Below, piece by piece: positions 1 through 5,141 of a DNA stretch of 5,141 nt. Below the pieces are notes generated by a model. The model did no database searches and was not told where the DNA came from. It saw only the letters and a list, made by a program, of their open reading frames with translations. The translations under genes were made by a program, and so were the position numbers. The DNA is from Flavobacteriales bacterium (lineage in GTDB: Bacteria > Bacteroidota > Bacteroidia > Flavobacteriales > BACL11), in assembly GCA_018675825.1 (NCBI GenBank), contig JABGXK010000164.1, forward strand, positions 1-5,141. The letters are read 5' to 3'. How positions within the stretch are numbered: position 1 is the stretch's first letter; each line of letters starts with the position of its first letter.

Positions 1-11
1 ATACTTTTCAT
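1..11 (-). CDS. Possible start of a further operon gene, cut by the window edge
   Basis: On the minus strand an ATG lies at bases 11-9, five bases after the stop codon of the transketolase C-terminal gene. It reads Met-Lys-Ser before the window ends. The spacing is what would be expected for another gene in the same operon, and a Lys right after Met is common. Three codons cannot establish a gene or its product, so this is only a pointer to the neighbouring sequence. Confidence 0.25.
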
Positions 12-16
12 GAAAT

Positions 17-961
17 TTACTTACTATTCTTTCTTAATAAAACCTTTTTTGTTGCTTTAACAATATCTTTAGCTGTTAAGCCATATTTTTCCATTAATTG
101 TCTAGGTGTACCACTTTCTCCAAAGGTGTCATTCACTCCAACCATTTCTAAAGGAGTTGGAAATTCTCTTGATAAAACTTGAGACACACTATCTCCTAAG
201 CCTCCATTTAACATATGTTCTTCTGCAGTTACTACACAACCTGTCTTAGATGCAGATTTTATTATAGCTTGCTTATCTAATGGTTTTATTGTATGAATAT
301 TAATTACTTCAGCCTTAATATTTGATTTTGATAATATTTTTGACGCCTCTAATGCTTCCCATACTAAATGACCAGTCGCTATAATAGTAACATCAGTACC
401 ATTACTTAGATAAACAGCTTCTCCAATATTAAAATTTTGATTTTCTGAAGTAAAATTTGGTACTGCAGGTCTCCCAAATCTTAAATATACTGGACCAATG
501 TGATCAGCAATTGCTATTGTTGCTGCTTTTGTTTGATTGTAGTCACATGTGTTAATTACAGTCATATGTGGCAGCATTTTCATCATTCCTATATCTTCTA
601 GTACTTGATGAGTAGCGCCATCTTCCCCTAATGTTAATCCTGCATGAGAGGCGCAAATTTTTACATTTTTATTAGAATATGCAATTGATTGTCGGATTTG
701 ATCATATACCCTAGAAGTTGAAAAATTAGCAAATGTTCCTGTGAATGGAATTTTACCTCCAATTGTCATTCCAGCAGCTATTCCAATCATATTTGCTTCA
801 GCTATTCCAATTTGAAAAAATCTCTGTGGATGATTATTTTTAAAATCATTCATCTTTAATGATCCCGTAAGATCTGCACATAAAGCAACCACATCCTTAT
901 TTTTTTTTCCAAGTTCTGTCAAACCAGCACCAAAGCCTGATCTTGTATCCTTCCTTTCCAT
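17..961 (-). CDS. Transketolase, C-terminal subunit (split transketolase)
   Basis: This is the C-terminal half (314 aa) of a two-gene transketolase. With the N-terminal half it transfers two-carbon ketol units between sugar phosphates in the non-oxidative pentose phosphate pathway, in the cytoplasm. The pyrimidine-binding domain covers about residues 5-170. It has GIAEANM at 52-58, where E55 matches the glutamate that activates thiamine diphosphate. It also has the aromatic stretch TFANFSTSRVYDQIR at 76-90 and GEDGATHQ at 112-119; D114 and H118 have the spacing of E. coli TktA D469 and H473. The C-terminal transketolase domain follows, at about 188-306. About 315 aa is the normal size for this half in Bacteroidota. 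The ATG begins 1 base after the VWA gene's stop, without a Shine-Dalgarno sequence, so it is probably read by coupled translation. All expected residues are present. A 1-deoxyxylulose-5-phosphate synthase or dehydrogenase E1-beta is less likely, given the separate transketolase N half upstream. No symbol is given because tkt naming for the halves varies. Confidence 0.95.
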   Translation of the reverse strand: MERKDTRSGFGAGLTELGKKNKDVVALCADLTGSLKMNDFKNNHPQRFFQIGIAEANMIGIAAGMTIGGKIPFTGTFANFSTSRVYDQIRQSIAYSNKNVKICASHAGLTLGEDGATHQVLEDIGMMKMLPHMTVINTCDYNQTKAATIAIADHIGPVYLRFGRPAVPNFTSENQNFNIGEAVYLSNGTDVTIIATGHLVWEALEASKILSKSNIKAEVINIHTIKPLDKQAIIKSASKTGCVVTAEEHMLNGGLGDSVSQVLSREFPTPLEMVGVNDTFGESGTPRQLMEKYGLTAKDIVKATKKVLLRKNSK

Positions 962-962
962 T

Positions 963-2336
963 TTAGTATATTTTAATTAGTTGTGATTTTCCTGATTTAA
1001 TTATAAATGATTTTTCATTAGTATAAATATATTTTTTTGAAGATTTTGCTCTGTAAATAACAGTATATTTTCCTGGTAATAATGTTAATTTATATTGATT
1101 AGATTCTCCATTAAATCTGTAGATCTCTATTATTTTATCTCCATTTTTCAAATAAACACCACCATATCCTTTGGCAGGAAGTAGGATATTTACAAGACCT
1201 GTAGAAGGAAGTTGTATTCTAGTTAATTGATTCTGATTAATTCTAATATTTTTATAATATTGTCTTGGCAAAGTAAGTAGTTCAATATCATAAGATCCTG
1301 TTATGTAATTTTCAGTTGTATTTATATTTTGAAGATTAATTGTTTTATGACTATTAATATCTTTAACAATAAATGAATAATCTTTTTTAGTATTAATCTC
1401 AATTCTTAATTTCCCTTGAGGTGTCTTAAGTGGAATAATTGTATGTTCACCAGGATTAATTGTTATAATATCAGATTCAACAGGTGGGATGGTATGAGCA
1501 ATAACCTTGTATCTAAGTACAGGATCTATAATCATTGTATCAGGATTTCCCATGCTATTCATTGTATGAATAAAATTATATTTTACTATATCTGTAAAGT
1601 TATCATAGAAAGTTAATGCAACATTTGTCTCAGTAGGCATATCTAATGAATCAAGTAGATTAACTTGTGTAGTTGTATTATCTATAACATGTGAAATGAC
1701 AATATTTAAAATATTTGAAAAATCTCTTTCATTTGATGCATCAAAGAATGTACCTACACAATCTAAATTTTCCTTCCAGGATTTATCTAAACCTATACCA
1801 ATGACAAAAGGTTTTAAGATAATTCCTTTCTTAGCGAATAATCTAGATACAGCGCACGGATCCATTCCACATTCTTCTTTGCCATCAGTAATTAGGATAA
1901 TAATATTTCTAGAATTTTCTAAAGGAAAATCATTTGCTGCTGCTTCCAAAGATTTAGCAATAGGAGTTGTGCCCTTTGCTTTTATCATACTTAATTTACC
2001 TTTTATTCTATCAGCAAAAACTGAAGAAGGGAGAAAATTTAGCTCTAGTTTAGTATCATCACAATCTTGTGGTGGATAACCTCTTTGGTGTCCGTATACC
2101 CTTAATGCAAGTTCTAGGTTATCAATATTTTTTAGTGAATCTGTTATACTAGATAACAATTTTTTTGCTATATCAATTTTTCTACCACTCTGCCATCTTC
2201 CTAGCATTGACTGCGAAGCATCAAAAACAAATAAAATTCTATTAATAGGTTTTGTACCTACTTGTGAGAAAGATTTTGTAGAACTACAAAATAATCCAAA
2301 AAGAATTAGTAATATTTTTAGTTTTTTAATAATCAC
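963..2336 (-). CDS. Secreted VWA-domain protein with three tandem beta-rich repeats, function unknown
   Basis: A 457 aa exported protein of unknown role. Residues 1-24 form a signal peptide: lysines at 4, 5 and 7, a hydrophobic core at about 8-19, and cleavage predicted between S24 and Q25. A VWA domain follows at about 31-218 with a complete metal-ion site: DASQSM at 39-44 (D39, S41, S43), threonine in GTTP at 122-125, and D151 in ITDGKEEC. The motifs RVYGH (79-83), DCDD (91-94) and DGKEECGMDPC (151-161) recur in bacterial VWA proteins often labelled Ca-activated chloride channel homologues, a label that says little about function. Four cysteines (92, 156, 161, 193) could form disulfides outside the cytoplasm. 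Residues 223-457 hold three divergent repeats. There is no further transmembrane segment, so the product is probably periplasmic or secreted. The start is GTG at 2336-2334: the codon just upstream is an in-frame TAG, and no ATG occurs before residue 44. The gene lies between the two transketolase halves, overlapping the first by 11 bases and ending 1 base before the second. The VWA and secretion calls are firm; its partner and purpose are not known. Confidence 0.9.
   Translation of the reverse strand: MIIKKLKILLILFGLFCSSTKSFSQVGTKPINRILFVFDASQSMLGRWQSGRKIDIAKKLLSSITDSLKNIDNLELALRVYGHQRGYPPQDCDDTKLELNFLPSSVFADRIKGKLSMIKAKGTTPIAKSLEAAANDFPLENSRNIIILITDGKEECGMDPCAVSRLFAKKGIILKPFVIGIGLDKSWKENLDCVGTFFDASNERDFSNILNIVISHVIDNTTTQVNLLDSLDMPTETNVALTFYDNFTDIVKYNFIHTMNSMGNPDTMIIDPVLRYKVIAHTIPPVESDIITINPGEHTIIPLKTPQGKLRIEINTKKDYSFIVKDINSHKTINLQNINTTENYITGSYDIELLTLPRQYYKNIRINQNQLTRIQLPSTGLVNILLPAKGYGGVYLKNGDKIIEIYRFNGESNQYKLTLLPGKYTVIYRAKSSKKYIYTNEKSFIIKSGKSQLIKIY
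966..1670 (-). repeat. Three tandem repeats of about 75 residues in the VWA protein
   Basis: The part of the VWA protein after its VWA domain reads as three divergent copies of one unit, at residues about 223-304, 305-377 and 378-457. The end of the first and second units aligns without gaps: YKVIAHTIPP (276-285) with YDIELLTLPR (349-358), then INPGEHTIIPL (293-303) with INQNQLTRIQL (366-376). In the third, GKYTVIY (422-428) and the last residues SGKSQLIKIY (448-457) fill the same places. The next units open with TPQGKLRIEI (305-314) and PSTGLVNILL (377-386). The anchor tyrosines 276, 349 and 424 are 73 and 75 residues apart. Alternating hydrophobic residues suggest beta-sandwich domains. The first unit is the least certain in its N-terminal part. 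Confidence 0.6.
2265..2336 (-). other. Signal peptide of the VWA protein (signal peptidase I type)
   Basis: Residues 1-24 have a short basic n-region (K4, K5, K7), a hydrophobic h-region rich in Leu, Ile and Phe, and a c-region Lys-Ser-Phe-Ser followed by Gln25. Ser at -3 and -1 fits signal peptidase I. Gln at +1 fits the known Bacteroidota Q-rule, in which the new N-terminal Gln is often cyclised to pyroglutamate. Cys17 is preceded by Gly-Leu-Phe; Phe at -1 is not an acceptable lipobox residue, so a lipoprotein is unlikely. Confidence 0.8.
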
Positions 2337-2339
2337 CTA
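2326..2339 (-). promoter_or_regulatory. Overlapping stop/start junction between transketolase N half and VWA gene
   Basis: On the minus strand the junction reads TTAGGTGATTATTAA. The transketolase frame uses TTA GGT GAT TAT TAA and stops at 2328-2326. The VWA frame reads TAG, then GTG as start at 2336-2334. The two genes share 11 bases, and the in-frame TAG directly before the GTG means no earlier start exists. The only purine-rich match upstream is a GGA about 8 bases before the GTG, which is weak. A ribosome finishing the first gene would end almost on top of the second start, so translational coupling is the likely mode of expression. Confidence 0.65.
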
Positions 2340-3171
2340 AAGTTTCCGTGTTTTGTGATAATGCTTCTAATAATTGTTCGTCATTAGGAGCACTTCCATG
2401 CCATTTATGTGTACCCATCATAAAATCAACACCATTACCCATTTCTGTATGAAGCAGTATAGCAATAGGTATTTCATTTCCAGTCATTTCTTTAGCTTTT
2501 GATAAAGCATTAATTATTGATTGTAGATTATTTCCCTGTAAAACTTCAATAACTTGCCAATCGAAAGCTTGTAATTTTGCTTTAAGATCACCCATAGGAA
2601 GAACATCATTTAATGACCCATCAATTTGCTTTTTGTTATAATCAATAGTTGCAATAATATTATCAACTTTATTTCCTGCAGCATACATTATTGCTTCCCA
2701 TATTTGACCTTCTTGTAATTCTCCATCACCATGTAATGAATAAACAAGTTGTTTGTCTTTATTTAACTTTTTAGTTAATGCAGCGCCAATTGCTACTGAT
2801 AAGCCTTGTCCTAAAGATCCAGAAGCAATTCTAATACCTTCTAGTTTTTCATGTGTAGTTGGATGTCCTTGTAATCTGCTATTTAATTTTCTAAATGTTG
2901 ACAATTCTTTAATGTTAAAGTATCCTGATCTTGCAAGTACTGAATATAATACAGGTGAAATATGACCATTTGATAGAAAAAATAAATCCTCATTAATTCC
3001 ATCCATATTAAATGATATGTCATGCTTAAGATGATTAAAATAAAGTACTGAAAGAAATTCAGTGCATCCTAAAGATCCGCCAGGATGTCCTGAATTATTA
3101 GCATGAACCATTCTTACAATATCTCTTCTAATCTGAGAACAAATATTTTCTAACTCTTGTGTTGATTTCAT
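2326..3171 (-). CDS. Transketolase, N-terminal subunit (split transketolase)
   Basis: The N-terminal half (281 aa) of the split transketolase binds the diphosphate end of thiamine diphosphate together with a divalent metal. In order, the sequence shows SGHPGGSLG (27-35), with H29 in the place of a conserved active-site histidine; SNGHISP (67-73), with H70; QGHP (101-104), with H103; GSLGQG (118-123); and the cofactor motif beginning GDGELQEG (148-155) and ending at IDYNKKQIDG (176-185), where D149 and N179 should bind the metal. THKWHG (254-259) supplies the late active-site histidine. The length is usual for Bacteroidota N-terminal halves. The ATG start is secure because the codon just upstream is an in-frame TAA. 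The gene is first in the minus-strand operon, and its partner half lies one gene further on. Every key residue is present. The mature enzyme is expected to be a cytoplasmic complex of the two halves (family knowledge, not visible here). Confidence 0.95.
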   Translation of the reverse strand: MKSTQELENICSQIRRDIVRMVHANNSGHPGGSLGCTEFLSVLYFNHLKHDISFNMDGINEDLFFLSNGHISPVLYSVLARSGYFNIKELSTFRKLNSRLQGHPTTHEKLEGIRIASGSLGQGLSVAIGAALTKKLNKDKQLVYSLHGDGELQEGQIWEAIMYAAGNKVDNIIATIDYNKKQIDGSLNDVLPMGDLKAKLQAFDWQVIEVLQGNNLQSIINALSKAKEMTGNEIPIAILLHTEMGNGVDFMMGTHKWHGSAPNDEQLLEALSQNTETLGDY

Positions 3172-3194
3172 TTAGATAATTTTTATGTAAATTT

Positions 3195-3202
3195 AAAATA
3201 TA
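3195..3202 (-). promoter_or_regulatory. Candidate -7 element for the transketolase/VWA operon
   Basis: On the minus strand TATATTTT lies about 23 bases before the ATG of the transketolase N gene and matches the Bacteroidota -7 consensus TAnnTTTG except for the last base. No clear TTG-type -33 element is present at the usual distance. In a region this AT-rich such matches arise by chance, so the call is weak. Transcription from here would give a leader of about 17 bases. Confidence 0.3.
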
Positions 3203-3257
3203 CCTTCATCATTTGCATTTTTAAAATGAATATGTATAACTTTTTATTAACGCATTA

Positions 3258-3317
3258 TTGACAATTATTATTTTAAATTTTTATTTTAAATTTTAAAATC
3301 AAGATTTACTAATATTG
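3258..3317 (+). promoter_or_regulatory. Candidate promoter elements for ychF
   Basis: Two weak options lie upstream of ychF. TTGACA at 3258-3263 is followed 18 bases later by TATTTT at 3282-3287. Nearer the gene, TAATATTG at 3310-3317 resembles the Bacteroidota -7 consensus TAnnTTTG with one mismatch but has no matching -33 element. The divergent gene layout requires a plus-strand promoter in 3172-3339, but the choice between these is a guess. Confidence 0.3.
3268..3293. repeat. 13-base perfect tandem direct repeat
   Basis: TTATTTTAAATTT occurs twice head to tail, at 3268-3280 and 3281-3293, inside the divergent intergenic region. The second copy overlaps the possible -10 element of ychF. 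Both copies are wholly A and T, so this could be simple slippage in AT-rich DNA or a paired protein-binding site. Confidence 0.6.
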
Positions 3318-3339
3318 CAGAAATTATAAATTATTATTT

Positions 3340-4437
3340 ATGGCTCTTAAATGTGGTATTGTTGGACTCCCAAATGTTGGTAAATCAACTCTCTTTAATT
3401 GTTTGTCAAAGGCCAAAGCTCAGTCTGAAAATTTTCCCTTTTGTACAATAGAACCTAATATTGGCATAATATCTGTTCCTGATATAAGATTAGATAATAT
3501 TTCAAAACTTATAAAACCACAAAAAATTATTCCAACAACAGTAGAAATTGTAGATATTGCTGGTCTGGTTAAAGGTGCTAGTAAGGGTGAGGGATTAGGA
3601 AATAAGTTCCTTGCAAATATTAGAGAAACAAACGCATTGATTCATGTTATAAGATGTTTTGATGATGAAAATATCATACATGTTGATGGTTCTGTAGATC
3701 CTATTAGAGATAAGGAAACTATTGATATGGAGCTTCAGATTAAGGATCTTGAAACATTAGAAATATTCAAAGATAAAAATATAAAGATTGCCAAATCAGG
3801 TAATAAACAGGCTCAAAAAAATATCACTTGTGTAGAGAATTTAATTGATCATATAGAAAATGGTAATCCAGCTAGAAGTTTTGAGCTAGATGAAGATGAT
3901 ATTTCACTGATTTCATTAATGAATCTTATAACAATGAAGCCAGTTATTTATGTTTGTAATGTTGATGAAACTTCTGTTATTGATGGCAATTCATATGTAA
4001 AACAAATAGAAGATGCAATTAAGGATGAAAATGCACAGCTTCTTATTATTGCAACTGCAATTGAAGCTGAAATTGCTGAATTAGATACTTTAGATGAACA
4101 GCTATTATTTCTAGAAGAATTGGGTCTTAAGGAACCTGGGGTAAATCATTTAATTAATTCTACATATAGACTTTTAAGTCTGCAAACTTACTTTACAGCT
4201 GGAGAAAAGGAGGTTAGAGCTTGGACAATTATAAAAGGGACAAAGGCTCCAAAAGCCGCAGCAGTAATACATACAGATTTTGAAAAGGGTTTTATTAGAG
4301 CGGAGGTTATCTCTTACGATAATTTTATTTATTATGGATCTGAGCAACTTTGCAGGGATAATGGTAAGCTTGCAATTGAAGGAAAGGATTATATTGTTAA
4401 TGACGGAGATATAATGCATTTTCGATTTAATGTATAG
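3340..4437 (+). CDS. ychF: Ribosome-associated ATPase/GTPase YchF (Obg/OLA1 family)
   Basis: YchF is a widely conserved cytoplasmic P-loop nucleotidase that associates with ribosomes and, in the members studied, prefers ATP over GTP. It has been linked to translation and stress responses. The 365 aa length matches the family norm of about 363. Visible in order are the P-loop GLPNVGKST (9-17), the switch I stretch NFPFCTIEPN (31-40), and the G3 motif DIAGLVKGASKGEGLGNKFL (72-91). NVDE (207-210) replaces the NKxD of true GTPases, the hallmark of this family's relaxed base specificity. A helical, probably coiled-coil insert lies at about 130-180, and a C-terminal TGS domain at about 281-364 ends in GDIMHFRFNV. 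The G5 position reads ATAIEAEIAEL (238-248), with Thr-Ala where Ser-Ala is usual. The ATG at 3340 gives the typical MALKCGIVGLPNVGKS start. The gene is divergent from the transketolase operon and codirectional with parE. Confidence 0.97.
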   Translation: MALKCGIVGLPNVGKSTLFNCLSKAKAQSENFPFCTIEPNIGIISVPDIRLDNISKLIKPQKIIPTTVEIVDIAGLVKGASKGEGLGNKFLANIRETNALIHVIRCFDDENIIHVDGSVDPIRDKETIDMELQIKDLETLEIFKDKNIKIAKSGNKQAQKNITCVENLIDHIENGNPARSFELDEDDISLISLMNLITMKPVIYVCNVDETSVIDGNSYVKQIEDAIKDENAQLLIIATAIEAEIAELDTLDEQLLFLEELGLKEPGVNHLINSTYRLLSLQTYFTAGEKEVRAWTIIKGTKAPKAAAVIHTDFEKGFIRAEVISYDNFIYYGSEQLCRDNGKLAIEGKDYIVNDGDIMHFRFNV

Positions 4438-4513
4438 CTATTCTTTTAAAGTTGAAAAGATTGTTGATAAGAGCTGCTAATTTACTCCTATTTTAAATTC
4501 AAGAAATTTTATT

Positions 4514-4543
4514 TTTGTTGCTTATTTTAAAAAGCTAGTATTC
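4514..4543 (+). promoter_or_regulatory. Candidate promoter for parE
   Basis: TTTG at 4514-4517 is followed, 18 bases later, by TAGTATTC at 4536-4543, which partly matches the Bacteroidota pattern TTTG then TAnnTTTG. It would start transcription only a few bases before the parE ATG. The 116-base gap leaves room for a promoter, but parE could also be read through from ychF, since no convincing terminator was found between them. Confidence 0.22.
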
Positions 4544-4553
4544 TAAGTTAAAT

Positions 4554-5141
4554 ATGGAAAATAACCAATATACTGAAGATAGCATCCGATCACTTGATTG
4601 GAAAGAGCACATGAGACTTAGACCTGGTATGTATATTGGTAAGATGGGAGATGGATCATCACCAGATGATGGTATATATGTTCTTTTAAAAGAAGTTATT
4701 GATAATTCTATTGACGAATATGTAATGGGTAATGGAAAGACCATTGAGTTGTCTATTAAAAATAATAATGTATTAATAAGAGATTTTGGTCGTGGAATAC
4801 CACTTGGAAAACTTGTTGATGTTGTGTCTAAAATTAACACTGGAGCTAAATACGATTCTAAGGTCTTTAAGAAATCTGTTGGTCTAAATGGAGTAGGGTC
4901 TAAAGCAGTAAATGCTTTATCATCATATTTTAAAATTAAATCTATTAGAGATGGGAAAAGTAAACTTGTTGAATTTTCTTGTGGAAATATTATTAATGAC
5001 GAAGAAATACAAGAAAATACTGGTAGAAAGGGCACTACTGTAACTTTTATTCCTGATAAAGAGTTATTTGGAAATTATAGGTTTATAAATGAATACATTG
5101 AAAAAATGTTATGGAACTATTGTTATCTAAATACTGGATTA
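4554..5141 (+). CDS. parE: DNA topoisomerase IV subunit B, N-terminal part (window-truncated)
   Basis: The first 196 residues of the ATPase subunit of topoisomerase IV, which with ParC unlinks daughter chromosomes. The reading frame is open to the window end, so about a third of the usual 600-plus residues is present. The GHKL ATPase fold is clear. LRPGMYIG lies at 22-29. In KEVIDNSIDE (46-55), E47 matches the catalytic base (E. coli GyrB E42) and N51 the magnesium ligand (N46). RDFGRGIP lies at 76-83, with D77 contacting adenine as GyrB D73 does. The ATP-lid glycine motif is VGLNGVGSKAVNALS (109-123), and GRKGTTVTF closes the site. The N-terminus, with SIRSLDWKEH and GDGSSPDDGIY, is typical of Bacteroidota ParE and not of their GyrB. 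The start at 4554 is supported by an in-frame TAG at 4536-4538 with no other start codon between. There is no Shine-Dalgarno sequence. Confidence 0.92.
   Translation, partial: MENNQYTEDSIRSLDWKEHMRLRPGMYIGKMGDGSSPDDGIYVLLKEVIDNSIDEYVMGNGKTIELSIKNNNVLIRDFGRGIPLGKLVDVVSKINTGAKYDSKVFKKSVGLNGVGSKAVNALSSYFKIKSIRDGKSKLVEFSCGNIINDEEIQENTGRKGTTVTFIPDKELFGNYRFINEYIEKMLWNYCYLNTGL

Noticed and set aside
963..1205. Type IX secretion C-terminal sorting domain on the VWA protein
   Set aside because: The last 80 residues match the preceding repeats and lack the conserved pattern of the type A sorting domain, such as the early Pro-Asn-Pro motif.
1696..2079. A 127-codon open frame on the plus strand inside the VWA gene
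   Set aside because: It is the complement of the conserved VWA domain with its metal-site motifs, and the antisense translation shows no family features.
2280..2336. Lipoprotein signal on the VWA protein, using Cys17
   Set aside because: The residues before Cys17 are Gly-Leu-Phe. Phe at -1 breaks the lipobox, while Ser-Phe-Ser before Gln25 is a good signal peptidase I site.
2753..2965. A 70-codon plus-strand frame inside the transketolase N gene
   Set aside because: It runs opposite well-conserved transketolase motifs and has no independent support. The same holds for the short frames at 1416-1616 and 4174-4419.
17..3171. Frameshifted or disrupted single transketolase gene
   Set aside because: The two halves have the usual separate sizes, their own starts and stops, and complete motifs. 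A split transketolase is normal in Bacteroidota, so this is not a broken gene.
4435..4479. Hairpin after ychF as a terminator
   Set aside because: TAGC at 4435-4438 can pair with GCTA at 4476-4479, and TCTT with AAGA inside. But the stem is interrupted, the loop is about 23 bases, and no run of T follows directly.
4535..5035. A 166-codon open frame on the minus strand opposite parE
   Set aside because: It lies entirely opposite clear ParE coding sequence and its translation has no recognisable motif. AT-rich genes with few stop codons on the opposite strand give such shadows.

Overview
The window looks like a piece of a low-GC (roughly 30% by eye) genome of the phylum Bacteroidota, probably a flavobacterium-like lineage. 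Four things point there. Transketolase is split into separate N- and C-terminal genes of the size usual in that group. The topoisomerase IV B subunit has the Bacteroidota-type N-terminus. The secreted protein has a signal peptide ending in Ser-Phe-Ser followed by Gln, which fits the Bacteroidota 'Q-rule' for signal peptidase I substrates. No start codon is preceded by a convincing Shine-Dalgarno sequence.

Layout. The left 3.2 kb is a tight three-gene operon on the minus strand, read from right to left: transketolase N-terminal half (2326-3171), a secreted von Willebrand factor A (VWA) protein (963-2336), and transketolase C-terminal half (17-961). The first two genes overlap by 11 bases and the last two are separated by 1 base. 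A further minus-strand gene may begin at base 11, at the window edge. A 168-base AT-rich divergent intergenic region (3172-3339) holds candidate promoters and a 13-base tandem repeat. On the plus strand follow the ATPase/GTPase YchF (3340-4437), a 116-base gap, and the first 196 codons of parE (4554 to the window end).

How the genes work together. The two transketolase halves together supply all the catalytic motifs of one cytoplasmic thiamine-diphosphate enzyme of the pentose phosphate pathway. ychF and parE are ordinary housekeeping genes. The unusual point is the gene wedged between the two transketolase halves. It encodes an exported protein with an intact VWA metal-ion site (MIDAS), four cysteines in the VWA domain, and three tandem beta-rich repeats of about 75 residues. 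It starts with a GTG codon inside the end of the transketolase N gene and appears translationally coupled to it. I do not recognise this protein beyond its VWA domain. Its placement between two genes whose products must associate is the part of the window most worth following up. No RNA genes, mobile elements or CRISPR arrays were seen, and no stretch longer than 300 bases lacks a gene.
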